Source: Treponema sp.
Lineage (GTDB): Bacteria; Spirochaetota; Spirochaetia; Treponematales; Breznakiellaceae
NCBI GenBank assembly: GCA_031280125.1
Contig: JAITHE010000146.1
Coordinates: 1-54,001 of the forward strand
Length of the DNA stretch: 54,001 nucleotides
Direction of reading: 5' to 3'
Shown piece after piece: positions 43,129 through 51,189 of the stretch. The notes beneath the pieces were generated by a model. That model saw only the letters and a program-made list of their open reading frames with translations, was not told where the DNA came from and searched no databases. Positions within the stretch are counted from its first letter, which is position 1. Every line of letters begins with the position of its first letter. Position numbers and translations under genes: made by a program.

Positions 43129-44376
43129 ATGCAGAAACTTGTATTGTTGACCGCCGGTGTGCTGGCGGTCCTGGCGCTGGCCGGATGCGGCGGCGGAGGC
43201 GGAGGGAAAGGAGAACCGGCCCTGGTCTACTGGTCCATGTGGAACGAAGCGGAACCCCAGGGCCAGGTTATAGCCCGGGCGGCGGAAGCCTTTACCGCGG
43301 AAACAGGGATCAAGGTGGATATCAATTTTAACGGCCGGGATATCCGTAAAACCCTGCAGCCCGCCCTGGACGCCGGAGAAACCATCGACATCTTTGACGA
43401 AGACATTGAAAGGGTGGCCAATACCTGGGGAAATTATCTTCTGCCCCTGGACGCCTATGTGGGAAAACCCTACTCAACCACCGGGGGCCAGCCCTTTAAC
43501 GCGGTGGTAAACCAGACCCTGCTGGATCTGGCAAAACAGCTCGGCGGGGGATCGATTAAAAATATCCCCTACCAGCCCATGACCTTTGTTACCCTCTATA
43601 ACAAGGATCTCTTTAACCAGGCGGGAATCACCGCCCTTCCCAAAACCTGGGATGAATTCCTTGATGTCTGCGCCAAACTCAAGGCCATTGGCGCGGCGGG
43701 AATTACCGTCGACGACGCCTATATGGCCTGTCTCTTTGGCTATACCATTGACCGGATCGCGGGGATGGACACCGCCCTTGCCATGGTTTCGGGCAGCGAC
43801 TTTTCCGGCCCCCAGGTACTCCGCTTCGGTCAAATCTGGGAAAACATGGCCCGGAACGGCTACATCATTCCCAGCGCCGCGGCAAACGTCTGGCCTTCGG
43901 GGCAGATCAACGACTTTGCCACCGGCAAGGCCGCCATGTACCTCAACGGAACCTGGCTTCCCAACGAGATCAAGGGCAACGCCCCCAACATGAACTGGGG
44001 CGCCTTTGCATGGCCGGCGATTGATCCCGCCGGCGACGGCGTGGAAGCCAATAATTTTGGCGCCCAAAGTTTCGGGATCAACAAAAATACCAAGTATCCC
44101 GAAGAAGCCTTTCAGTTTATCGTTTGGCTGACCACCGGCGAATGGGACAATACCCTGGCCCGGGAAAGCCTGGGCATCCCCATGGGCAATACATCCCAGT
44201 GGCCTCCGGCTCTGGCGGAAGCGAAGATCGTAGTGGACGCTACCACCAAGAGACTGCCCTGGGCGGTAGGCATGGAAGACAGGGCGGAGATCAACGCCAA
44301 GATCAAGGAAAATTTCGCCAAGCTAATCAAGGGCGATCTTAACGCCCAGCAGTTTGCCGAAGCCATGAAGAAATAG
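43129..44376 (+). CDS. Sugar-binding lipoprotein of a second ABC importer
   Basis: Family 1 extracellular solute-binding protein, 415 residues, with lipobox LALAGC (C20) and a glycine-rich linker just after. The mature domain opens ALVYWSMWNEAEPQGQVI. GGAGGAAG precedes ATG 43129; the ATG at 43114 is upstream of the ribosome binding site and is rejected. The ligand is probably the oligosaccharide or amino sugar used by the adjacent kinase. Confidence 0.92.
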   Translation: MQKLVLLTAGVLAVLALAGCGGGGGGKGEPALVYWSMWNEAEPQGQVIARAAEAFTAETGIKVDINFNGRDIRKTLQPALDAGETIDIFDEDIERVANTWGNYLLPLDAYVGKPYSTTGGQPFNAVVNQTLLDLAKQLGGGSIKNIPYQPMTFVTLYNKDLFNQAGITALPKTWDEFLDVCAKLKAIGAAGITVDDAYMACLFGYTIDRIAGMDTALAMVSGSDFSGPQVLRFGQIWENMARNGYIIPSAAANVWPSGQINDFATGKAAMYLNGTWLPNEIKGNAPNMNWGAFAWPAIDPAGDGVEANNFGAQSFGINKNTKYPEEAFQFIVWLTTGEWDNTLARESLGIPMGNTSQWPPALAEAKIVVDATTKRLPWAVGMEDRAEINAKIKENFAKLIKGDLNAQQFAEAMKK

Positions 44377-44391
44377 GGTTTCCGGCGGGGC

Positions 44392-44447
44392 CGAAGCCCG
44401 GGCAAGGTTTGTTTTGCGGAAAAACAAACCTTGCCTTTGGGCGGCTT
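44392..44447 (+). promoter_or_regulatory. Strong hairpin between binding-protein and permease genes
   Basis: GGCAAGGTTTGTTTT (44401-44415) pairs perfectly with 44421-44435 around a 5-base loop, with GAAGCC/GGCTTC flanks. Hairpins here often stabilise the binding-protein mRNA or partly terminate transcription, so that the binding protein is made in excess of the permeases. Confidence 0.75.
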
Positions 44448-44480
44448 CAGGGCTATCATTTCCGGGAAAGGGAGGACCTC

Positions 44481-45392
44481 ATGCTAAAATCAAACAAACC
44501 GGTAATCCTTATTTTTCTTGCCCCGGCGGTACTGTGTTACGCCCTGGTATTTCTTTACCCCACCCTGCGTACCACGGTGATGAGCTTTTTTGCCGTGGAA
44601 AGCGTTTCGGATCCGGTTTCCAAGTGGGCCTTCAACGGCCTGGCCAATTACAAAAAACTCTTTACCACGCCTATTTTTATTCAATCCCTCAAAAATATCG
44701 GACGAATTTGGTTTTTCGGCGGCCTTTTGGTTATGTTCCTTGCCCTCCTTTTTGCCGCGGCCCTGACGGGAAACCTGAAGGGAACTAAATTTTTCCGCAG
44801 CGTGATCTACCTGCCCAACGTGGTCAGCGCCGTCGCCATGGGAACCATGTGGATTAACTATGTATACAATTACGAATACGGCCTTCTGCATACGGTATTT
44901 TCAGCCCTGGGCCTTACGGGAATAAGCGGAACCCTCTGGACTGCTCCGGGACTTCTCTTCTGGAGCATGCTCACGGCCTACTCCTTCGGCATGGTTGGGT
45001 ACCACATGCTGATCTTTATCAGCGGCATTGAACAGATCCCCCGGGATTATTACGAGGCGGCCCTGCTGGAGGGGGCCGGCGTGGTTCAGCGTTTCTTCCA
45101 TGTAACGGTTCCCAACATGCGGGGAGTGATCAGAACCAACATCGTCATGTGGACGGTGTTTACCGTAGGCTTCTTTGTCTGGGGCCAGCTCTTTAGCCCC
45201 GTAAACCTTTCCAACGATACGGTGGCCCCCATGAACTACATGTACGAACTGGTTTTTGGCGCGTCCTCCGCCGCCACCACGGTACGGGACACCGGATCCG
45301 GAGCAGCCATAGGGGTTATCATGATGCTCATTGTGATCGCGGTATTCTTTGCCACCAACTTTATCGTCAGAAACGACGATGCGGAGGTATAG
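44481..45392 (+). CDS. Sugar ABC transporter permease (MalF type)
   Basis: A 303-residue inner-membrane permease with about six helices (first: VILIFLAPAVLCYALVFLY) and the EAA loop EAALLEGAGVVQRFFHVTVP. The longest ORF starts at 44409, but ATG 44481 is preceded by GGGAGGA and starts a normal MalF-type protein. It is followed one base later by the second permease start. Confidence 0.92.
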   Translation: MLKSNKPVILIFLAPAVLCYALVFLYPTLRTTVMSFFAVESVSDPVSKWAFNGLANYKKLFTTPIFIQSLKNIGRIWFFGGLLVMFLALLFAAALTGNLKGTKFFRSVIYLPNVVSAVAMGTMWINYVYNYEYGLLHTVFSALGLTGISGTLWTAPGLLFWSMLTAYSFGMVGYHMLIFISGIEQIPRDYYEAALLEGAGVVQRFFHVTVPNMRGVIRTNIVMWTVFTVGFFVWGQLFSPVNLSNDTVAPMNYMYELVFGASSAATTVRDTGSGAAIGVIMMLIVIAVFFATNFIVRNDDAEV

Positions 45393-45393
45393 G

Positions 45394-46251
45394 ATGAAAA
45401 GAAACAGAGGCGTTTTAAACAGGGGGAACCTGCTTTCCCTATTGGGTTATGTTCCGGTTCTCCCCTGGGTGGTTTTTACCTTTGTCCTTATCGGCTGGGT
45501 TTTTTTCGCTTCCCTTTCGACCTCCGGCGAAATCTTTTCGAATCACATGTTTTCCTTTCAAAGCGGTTTCCATTTTGAAAACTACCTCAAGGCCTGGAAT
45601 ACCCAGCGGGTTTCGGTGTTTTTTATGAATTCCCTGCTCTACACCGTGGTTTCCTGTACAGCCATCATCCTTATTGCTTCCCCGGCGGCCTATGCCCTGT
45701 CCCGGTTCCGTTTCAGGGGAAATACCCTAATCCAGAACATGTTCGCCGCCGCCCTGGGAATTCCGGTGATCATGATCATCATGCCCCTCTTCGGTATCGT
45801 GTCGGGATTCCGGCTGACCAACAACCGCTGGGTACTGATGTTCCTCTATTCGGCCATGAATACCCCCTTTGCCGTATTTTACTTTCTGGCCTTTTTCCGG
45901 AACCTAAGCTTTACCTACGAAGAGGCCGCGGCCATCGACGGATGCTCCCCCCTAAAAACCTTCTGGAAGATCATGTTTCCCCTGATCCAGCCGGGGCTTA
46001 TAACGCTGACCATTTTTAACTTTATCACAATCTGGAACGAATATTTTATGTCCCTGATCTTTGCCAACAAAACCAGCGTCCGGCCCGTGGCGGTGGGGCT
46101 CTACAACATGATCCAGTCCATGCGCTATACCGGAGACTGGGGAGGGATGTTCGCCAGTGTAGTCATCGTGTTTCTCCCTACCTTTATCCTCTATATTTTT
46201 CTTTCCGATAAAATTATCAAGGGCGTTACGGCGGGCGCCATCAAGGGATGA
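45394..46251 (+). CDS. Sugar ABC transporter permease (MalG type)
   Basis: A 285-residue inner-membrane permease with about six helices and the EAA loop EEAAAIDGCSPLKTFWKIMFP. ATG 45394 is preceded by GGAGG; the earlier in-frame start at 45349 overlaps the previous gene. It completes the CUT1-type importer with the binding protein and the MalF-type permease. No ATPase gene is nearby. Confidence 0.92.
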   Translation: MKRNRGVLNRGNLLSLLGYVPVLPWVVFTFVLIGWVFFASLSTSGEIFSNHMFSFQSGFHFENYLKAWNTQRVSVFFMNSLLYTVVSCTAIILIASPAAYALSRFRFRGNTLIQNMFAAALGIPVIMIIMPLFGIVSGFRLTNNRWVLMFLYSAMNTPFAVFYFLAFFRNLSFTYEEAAAIDGCSPLKTFWKIMFPLIQPGLITLTIFNFITIWNEYFMSLIFANKTSVRPVAVGLYNMIQSMRYTGDWGGMFASVVIVFLPTFILYIFLSDKIIKGVTAGAIKG

Positions 46252-48353
46252 TCCGGCCCGCCAGGCTCCTCCTGCGGGGTTCTCCCCTGGCCGGGGAAAA
46301 CCCCCATCCCTTTTTCCGGGAGGCGGATTTTTCCGCCTCCCGGAAAAAGGGCTGGGGGTTCCCCGAAGACAAATACCGGGGCTTGGGAAGGGAAACGGGT
46401 TTCCGGGTCCTCCCCTATACCATGCAGGACCGGTACAACCGGGAACTGAAGGATCTGGAATTTCCTTCGGTGGTGATGGAAAATGAATTCCTCCGGGCCG
46501 AGTTTATCCCCGCCCTGGGGGGACGGCTTTGGTCCCTGTTTGACAAAAAACGGAACCGGGACATCCTCTACCGGAACCCCCTGTTCCGGCCCGCTAACCT
46601 GGCAATCAGGAACGCCTGGTTTTCCGGAGGAATTGAATGGAACATAGGAAGATTCGGCCACAGCGTTCATACCTGTTCCCCGGTTTTTGCCGGAACCTTC
46701 AAGGCCGGAGACATGGAGGTTTTCCGCATTTGGGAATTTGAACGCCAGACCCGGCTTTTTTGGCGGATCGAATGTACCCTCCCCGAAGGATCTCCGGCGC
46801 TTTTTACCTATATCCGGATTGAAAATCCCGACGGGGAACAAAAACCCCTCTACTGGTGGACCAATACGGCGGTTCCCCAGACGCCGGAACTCCGGGTTTT
46901 TAGCGCCTCCGATGAAGTGCTTTACCTCCTCCCCGGCGGGGGAAACCGCAAAACCATGGCAGAATGCCGGCTGCCCGGTCTGCCCCTCTTCCCCGGCGGG
47001 GATGCGAGTTTTCCCGCCGTACCGGAAACCTCTGTGGAATATTTTTTCCAGAATGACCGGGCACACAAGCTTCCGGGAGGTTTTCCCCTGCCTTGGGAAA
47101 GCGCCGTGGATAAAAACGGTTATGCCTTCGCGGAGGCTTCCACGCTTCCCCTCCTCTACCGGAAAATGTTCTCCTGGGGAAACGGTCCAGGAGGGCGGCA
47201 CTGGCAGGATTTCCTTTCCCGGCCGGGGGAAGCCTACCTGGAAGTTCAGGCGGGACTTGCCCCCACCCAGCTCCATACGGCGGATATCGCCGGGCATGCA
47301 ACGGTGGACTGGGCGCAGGCCTTTACCGCTTTCGAGGCGGATCCGGACAAAACCCATCAAGGGGATTATACGGCGGCGGCGGCCCATATTAAAAACCGCC
47401 TGGCGGAAGAAATAAACGCCGCCGCGGTGGAAGCCGCCCTGGAAGAGGGCCGCACACGCAGTGTCATGGAAGCGGAAATCCTTGGCATGGGAAGCGGCTG
47501 GGGCGCCCTGGAATCGCACGTAAAACGCCGGAGAGGTCCGGTTTCCGGCGTTCCGCCGGGGCTCTCTTTTCCCGCCGCCTCCACCGGTGAAACCGAATCA
47601 CCCTGGGTAAAACTGCTGGAAACCGGGTCCCTTCCCTTGAGGCCGCCGGAAGCCGGACCGGGAAGTTTTGCCGTTGACGGCCTTTGGGAGACCCTGCTGG
47701 AGGCGTCTCCCGAAAGGGAGGGGGACTGGCTTACCCCCTACCACCTGGGGGTTATCGCCTTTGAAAAGGGTGAAACCGGAAAAGCCGCCGCCCTGTGGGA
47801 AAAATCGCTGGAAAGGGAGGAAAATCCCTGGGCATGCCGGAACCTCGCCCTGGCCGCCTTGAGAAACGGTCCGGCGGACCAGGCCGTGGAAGCAGCCCTA
47901 GCCTGGTATAAACGGGCCCTCTGCCGGGACGCCGGGGATCCTTCCGCCGGGGATCCTTCCTTTATGGAAGAGTATATCCCCTTACTGTTGAAAGCAAAAA
48001 AGGAAGAAGAAGCCGCCGCCAGGATCAAGGCGCTGCTGGACCCCGGCGGGCCGGAACGCCTGTCCTGCCCGCTCTTGACGGCCGCCGCCGCCCTGGCGCT
48101 AAACCGGGGCGACGATGCACTGCTGGACCGGATTTTTTCCGTTGAGCCGGCGGGTATCCGGGAGGGAAACACCGCCCTGGTTGATCTGTGGGTGGAACGG
48201 GAAATTCGACGGCGGCAGCGGGGGGGGAAGACCCGGGAGGAAGCGGAACAAGAAGCGGAGCGGGCGCTGGCGGAAGGCGGCCTGGTTCCGCCCCGGGAAA
48301 TTGATTTTCGCATGATCCGGGGAAACGGCCCCCAAAGAAAAGAATCCCCCTAA
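46248..48353 (+). CDS. DUF5107/TPR protein of a sugar-use locus
   Basis: A 701-residue protein without a signal peptide. The N-terminal two-thirds match the DUF5107 domain (mutarotase-like beta-sandwich): LRAEFIPALGGRLWSLFDKK, RNAWFSGGIEWNIG, PLYWWTNTAVPQTP. The last 250 residues or so are TPR-like helices (YHLGVIAFEKGETGKAAALWEKSL). Such proteins recur in carbohydrate operons and may act on oligosaccharides, but no activity is established. The ATG overlaps the permease stop (ATGA). A 15-base tandem duplication at 47931-47960 repeats AGDPS. Confidence 0.82.
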   Translation: MIRPARLLLRGSPLAGENPHPFFREADFSASRKKGWGFPEDKYRGLGRETGFRVLPYTMQDRYNRELKDLEFPSVVMENEFLRAEFIPALGGRLWSLFDKKRNRDILYRNPLFRPANLAIRNAWFSGGIEWNIGRFGHSVHTCSPVFAGTFKAGDMEVFRIWEFERQTRLFWRIECTLPEGSPALFTYIRIENPDGEQKPLYWWTNTAVPQTPELRVFSASDEVLYLLPGGGNRKTMAECRLPGLPLFPGGDASFPAVPETSVEYFFQNDRAHKLPGGFPLPWESAVDKNGYAFAEASTLPLLYRKMFSWGNGPGGRHWQDFLSRPGEAYLEVQAGLAPTQLHTADIAGHATVDWAQAFTAFEADPDKTHQGDYTAAAAHIKNRLAEEINAAAVEAALEEGRTRSVMEAEILGMGSGWGALESHVKRRRGPVSGVPPGLSFPAASTGETESPWVKLLETGSLPLRPPEAGPGSFAVDGLWETLLEASPEREGDWLTPYHLGVIAFEKGETGKAAALWEKSLEREENPWACRNLALAALRNGPADQAVEAALAWYKRALCRDAGDPSAGDPSFMEEYIPLLLKAKKEEEAAARIKALLDPGGPERLSCPLLTAAAALALNRGDDALLDRIFSVEPAGIREGNTALVDLWVEREIRRRQRGGKTREEAEQEAERALAEGGLVPPREIDFRMIRGNGPQRKESP
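47931..47960 (+). repeat. 15-bp tandem duplication in the DUF5107 gene
   Basis: GCCGGGGATCCTTCC occurs twice head to tail, duplicating five residues (AGDPS). It is in frame and looks recent. Confidence 0.75.
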
Positions 48354-48394
48354 ACCGGAAACCCCGGAGAAACCAAGGAACTGCGGAATCCTGC

Positions 48395-48427
48395 AAAAAC
48401 GGCGGCCTTCCTATTGGAAGGCCGCCG
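48395..48427 (-). terminator. Intrinsic terminator of the tRNA operon
   Basis: CGGCGGCCTTCC (48400-48411) pairs with 48416-48427 around TATT. Read on the minus strand the stem is followed by five T, so it should end the tRNA-Thr/tRNA-Tyr transcript. On the plus strand it may also end the DUF5107 operon. Confidence 0.8.
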
Positions 48428-48434
48428 GAATAAT

Positions 48435-48516
48435 TGGGGAGACAAGGATTCGAACCTTGGAAGGCTGAGCCAACAGATTTACAGTCTGCCCCCTTTGACC
48501 ACTCGGGAATCTCCCC
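48435..48516 (-). tRNA. tRNA-Tyr (GTA)
   Basis: Acceptor GGGGAGA/TCTCCCC, anticodon loop CTGTAAA with GTA, a long class II variable arm and T loop TTCGAAT. The last base is discriminator A. CCA is not encoded, consistent with the cca gene in the window. Confidence 0.96.
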
Positions 48517-48554
48517 TGTTTTATCCAGCCATGCCCTGCTCCGCCCGCGTAAAA

Positions 48555-48627
48555 AGCCATCTTTCGGAATCGAACCGAAGACCTCGAGATTACAAGTCAC
48601 GCGCTCTGCCAACTGAGCTAAGATGGC
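48555..48627 (-). tRNA. tRNA-Thr (TGT)
   Basis: Acceptor GCCATCT/AGATGGC, D arm GCTCAGTTGGCAGAGC, anticodon loop CTTGTAA with TGT, T loop TTCGATT. The third pair of the anticodon stem is T-T, an odd mismatch. No CCA is encoded. It precedes tRNA-Tyr in the same transcript. Confidence 0.93.
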
Positions 48628-48660
48628 TGGAACCAGATATATAGTGTAAAACCCTATACG

Positions 48661-48690
48661 TATTTACCACACAGCATATATCTATGTCAA
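48661..48690 (-). promoter_or_regulatory. tRNA operon promoter
   Basis: On the minus strand TTGACA (48690-48685), an 18-base spacer and TAAATA (48666-48661), about 35 bases before tRNA-Thr. Confidence 0.55.
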
Positions 48691-48853
48691 TACCCAAGGG
48701 TGCCTAAAAAACCGAATTTTTTGGAAAATTATAAGGCCCATAATTACATGCCTTGTAAGATAGACAATATGAACCGTTGAAAAACTGTTGCACTGGCCGG
48801 GTTATAGGTTCTCCCGGGAACATGGAGACGTCCGGGCCCTACGGAGAAGGGGT

Positions 48854-49228
48854 TTACGGTTTTCCCGTGCGGTCAGGACGCAGGATCTCCGCCCCCCGGA
48901 AATAGACATGCTCCGGGGGTCTCTTTTTGTCCATATAACAGAGGACCAGGACCCGGATGGTCCCCGGCAGGGTATCCCGGAAAACCGCCTCCTGAAAAAC
49001 CATCATGGCCGCTTCCCCCGCTCTCCCCGAGCGGCGGAGGGCGGAGGCGGGATTCAGAGCGTTCAGGTCCTGGGTAACGGAGAACTCCAGGGACAGGATG
49101 TCCCCCTCGGCAAGACCGTTCCGCCGGAACAATTCATCGTACAGTTCGGCGGCGCCGGCGGCAATATCCGCCCCATCGTTGGAGGCACAGACAGCCCCCC
49201 GCAGGGCCCTAAGTGTCTTTTCAATCAC
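48854..49228 (-). CDS. aroH: Chorismate mutase, AroH type
   Basis: Converts chorismate to prephenate, the branch point to phenylalanine and tyrosine. The 124-residue protein fits the small trimeric AroH class: LRALRGAVCASNDGADI at the N-terminus, SVTQDLNALNPA and AAMMVFQEA in the middle, and IRVLVLCY and HVYFRGAEILRPD at the end. The longest ORF starts at 49321, but GTG 49228 overlaps the stop of the upstream membrane gene (GTGA) and matches the family N-terminus. Confidence 0.9.
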   Translation of the reverse strand: MIEKTLRALRGAVCASNDGADIAAGAAELYDELFRRNGLAEGDILSLEFSVTQDLNALNPASALRRSGRAGEAAMMVFQEAVFRDTLPGTIRVLVLCYMDKKRPPEHVYFRGAEILRPDRTGKP

Positions 49229-49575
49229 CGGTTCCCCCCCGCGGCGCCGATTATAAAGGCCGATCCCAGCAAAACCAGCGCCGCCGAACAGATAATCAAT
49301 ATATACCCCAGGACTCCCCACAGATAAGCTGCCCGCCTCCGGCGGATCGTATAGTACAGATCCAGCACCAGCCCATAAAAGGCGGCAATTCCCAGCAGCA
49401 ATGAAAGGGCCAGGGAAAGCCGCAACAGAAAAAGCTGGGAAGCGTCATCCGCCTTCCGGTAGGAACCGGCCGCGTAGAAAAACACTATCCCCAGGGTAAG
49501 TATTAAGATACCAAGGACCGTTCGTTTTATCAGGAAACCCAAAAGAGGCTTTGCGGTTGTTAAATTCCGCTTCAT
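49225..49575 (-). CDS. Small membrane protein, unknown
   Basis: A 116-residue protein with three predicted membrane helices (VLGILILTLGIVFFYAAG; LFLLRLSLALSLLLGIAAFY; GVLGYILIICSAALVLLGSA). It is coupled to aroH by a GTGA overlap. A weak CATGAT lies five bases before the ATG. I recognise no function. Confidence 0.72.
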   Translation of the reverse strand: MKRNLTTAKPLLGFLIKRTVLGILILTLGIVFFYAAGSYRKADDASQLFLLRLSLALSLLLGIAAFYGLVLDLYYTIRRRRAAYLWGVLGYILIICSAALVLLGSAFIIGAAGGNR

Positions 49576-49585
49576 ACCTTATCAT
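49557..49585 (+). promoter_or_regulatory. Promoter of the gene at 49612
   Basis: TTGTTA (49557-49562), a 17-base spacer and TATCAT (49580-49585), with a short leader carrying GGAAGG before ATG 49612. It overlaps the start of the divergent membrane gene. Confidence 0.55.
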
Positions 49586-49611
49586 GGTAACAGAAAAGTC
49601 AGGAAGGTTCT

Positions 49612-50430
49612 ATGAAAAAGGGTCTTGTTTTTCTGCTGTTTCTTCTTGCCGCGGGCGGGGCGGTTTTCTTTTTGGGCTGGACCCAGTCCGGCGTACCCCC
49701 CGGCTCCTGGGGGGTACTGCGTTCCAAAACCCACGGCACGGATCCCCTGGTTATCCGGGAAGGGAAACCCCGCTGGATTTGGTACAAACTTATCCCCGGC
49801 AACGTACAGATCGCCGTGTTCACCCTCAAGGATGTCTCCGTCCCGGTGGAAGTATCCGGGGTTCTGCCTTCGGGGGAGGTGTATTCGGCCATGGCAGGGC
49901 TAAAAACCGGTTTCCCCTACCATCTTTCCGCATCCGTTTCCTTCCGGATTAGGGGTGAGTCCCTGCCGGATTTGGCCGAACAAGAAAACCTGCTTAACCA
50001 GGAAGATCTGGACCGTTACCTGACCCGGCTTTCCGGCGAAATTGAAACCCTGACCAGGGGACTGCTCTGGACCTACGGGGAAAATGAAAACGTCCTCCGG
50101 GAAGCCCGGAAAACGGGTACCATCCAAACCCTGGAAACGGCGCTTCGTTCCGCCTTTCCCCATACGGAAAACTTGAACTGTACCGCCGGGATCCTCCGTT
50201 TTCCTGATTTTCTCCTGTACGAAGAAGTCCGGGGCCTTTACAGGGATTACCTGGCGGCCCAGCGCAGCCAAGTCCGGGAACAGATAAATCTGATGGCGGT
50301 AGAAAATACCCGGAACCGCCGCCGTTTTGAAGAATTGACCAGTTACGGGGAGCTTTTAACCAAATATCCCCTGCTGTTACAGTACCTTGCCCTGGAAAAG
50401 GGCCTTCCGCCGGGATCCGGTAAGGAATAA
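49612..50430 (+). CDS. Membrane-anchored SPFH/band-7-like protein
   Basis: A 272-residue protein with an N-terminal membrane anchor (LVFLLFLLAAGGAVFFLGW), then a region beginning VPPGSWGVLRSKTHGTDPLVIREGKPRWIWYKLIPG that resembles the start of SPFH (stomatin/prohibitin) domains, and a C-terminal helical segment (YLAAQRSQVREQINLMAVENTRN). SPFH proteins organise membrane protein complexes. The family call is tentative. GGAAGG lies just before the ATG. Confidence 0.7.
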   Translation: MKKGLVFLLFLLAAGGAVFFLGWTQSGVPPGSWGVLRSKTHGTDPLVIREGKPRWIWYKLIPGNVQIAVFTLKDVSVPVEVSGVLPSGEVYSAMAGLKTGFPYHLSASVSFRIRGESLPDLAEQENLLNQEDLDRYLTRLSGEIETLTRGLLWTYGENENVLREARKTGTIQTLETALRSAFPHTENLNCTAGILRFPDFLLYEEVRGLYRDYLAAQRSQVREQINLMAVENTRNRRRFEELTSYGELLTKYPLLLQYLALEKGLPPGSGKE

Positions 50431-50486
50431 AACGCCTTCCCCGGCTTTGAAAAAAAGCGCCGCCCGGCGGTCTGAATCCTTACCCA

Positions 50487-50515
50487 TTGAAACGAAAGGG
50501 AACATCCCCTATACT
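50487..50515 (+). promoter_or_regulatory. Promoter of the outer-membrane-type gene, leaderless type
   Basis: TTGAAA (50487-50492), a 17-base spacer and TATACT (50510-50515), then six bases to ATG 50522. Confidence 0.75.
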
Positions 50516-50521
50516 GTTTTT

Positions 50522-51181
50522 ATGCGGCTCCTTAGGTTTTGGTTAGTGCTGATTTTTCTGGCAGGTCCGGCGGCGTTTAGCCTGCCGGCCCAGGAATCAC
50601 CGGATCAGGAAGAAAGCGAAGACGAGGGCCGGGTTCCCATAGAATCGGACTGGTCCGGGGTCTCTACCCTCTACAGCAGGGGGGATCAGATTTTTTCCAT
50701 CGGCCTTGGCCTGGCAAAGGCCCTGTTTTACGCCGATCAGGAAAAGGGATACCTGGAGTCAAACATGAACCTGGGCGGTATGGGCGCCCTGGGATACAGT
50801 TCTTTTCTGGGGCCGCACCTCTTTTGGGGACTGGAGTTGGGAGGCATGTTCGCCTCTACCCTGGGGGAAAACATGTACTACATCGTCCCCATGGGTTTTC
50901 GGATAGGAACCCAGTTTGTGTACCGTTCCTTTGAATTTCCCCTTTCGTTTATGGTAGGCATGGCCCCCCAGTCCCACCAGAAAATAAGTTACCTGGGGCT
51001 GTTTGCAAAACCTTCGGCGGGGATTTTTTTCCGTTTCCACTCCGAATGGTCCCTGGGTCTCAGTTCAAGTTTCTGGTGGGTCCCCCAATGGACCAGAAAA
51101 GAACGGGAAGAACACAGTGGCTTCGTAAACGTCCACGGTTTTTTCCTGGAATTCAGCCTGGGGATACGTTACCATTTTTAA
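50522..51181 (+). CDS. Exported protein, probable outer-membrane barrel
   Basis: A 219-residue protein with a signal peptide (LLRFWLVLIFLAGPAAFSLPA, cleaved near AQE), an acidic linker, then glycine- and aromatic-rich alternating strands (LFWGLELGGMFAS, MYYIVPMGFRIGTQFVY) ending GIRYHF. A terminal aromatic residue is the usual signal for outer-membrane insertion. The longest ORF starts at 50387; ATG 50522 lies six bases after a good promoter and starts the signal peptide. Confidence 0.78.
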   Translation: MRLLRFWLVLIFLAGPAAFSLPAQESPDQEESEDEGRVPIESDWSGVSTLYSRGDQIFSIGLGLAKALFYADQEKGYLESNMNLGGMGALGYSSFLGPHLFWGLELGGMFASTLGENMYYIVPMGFRIGTQFVYRSFEFPLSFMVGMAPQSHQKISYLGLFAKPSAGIFFRFHSEWSLGLSSSFWWVPQWTRKEREEHSGFVNVHGFFLEFSLGIRYHF

Positions 51182-51189
51182 GGATTAGG

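Noticed and set aside
41823-43130. Very long leftward frame continuing the AraC gene upstream
   Set aside because: It runs antisense to the kinase gene, whose sequence is clearly coding on the other strand. The AraC start is fixed at 41822 by its promoter.
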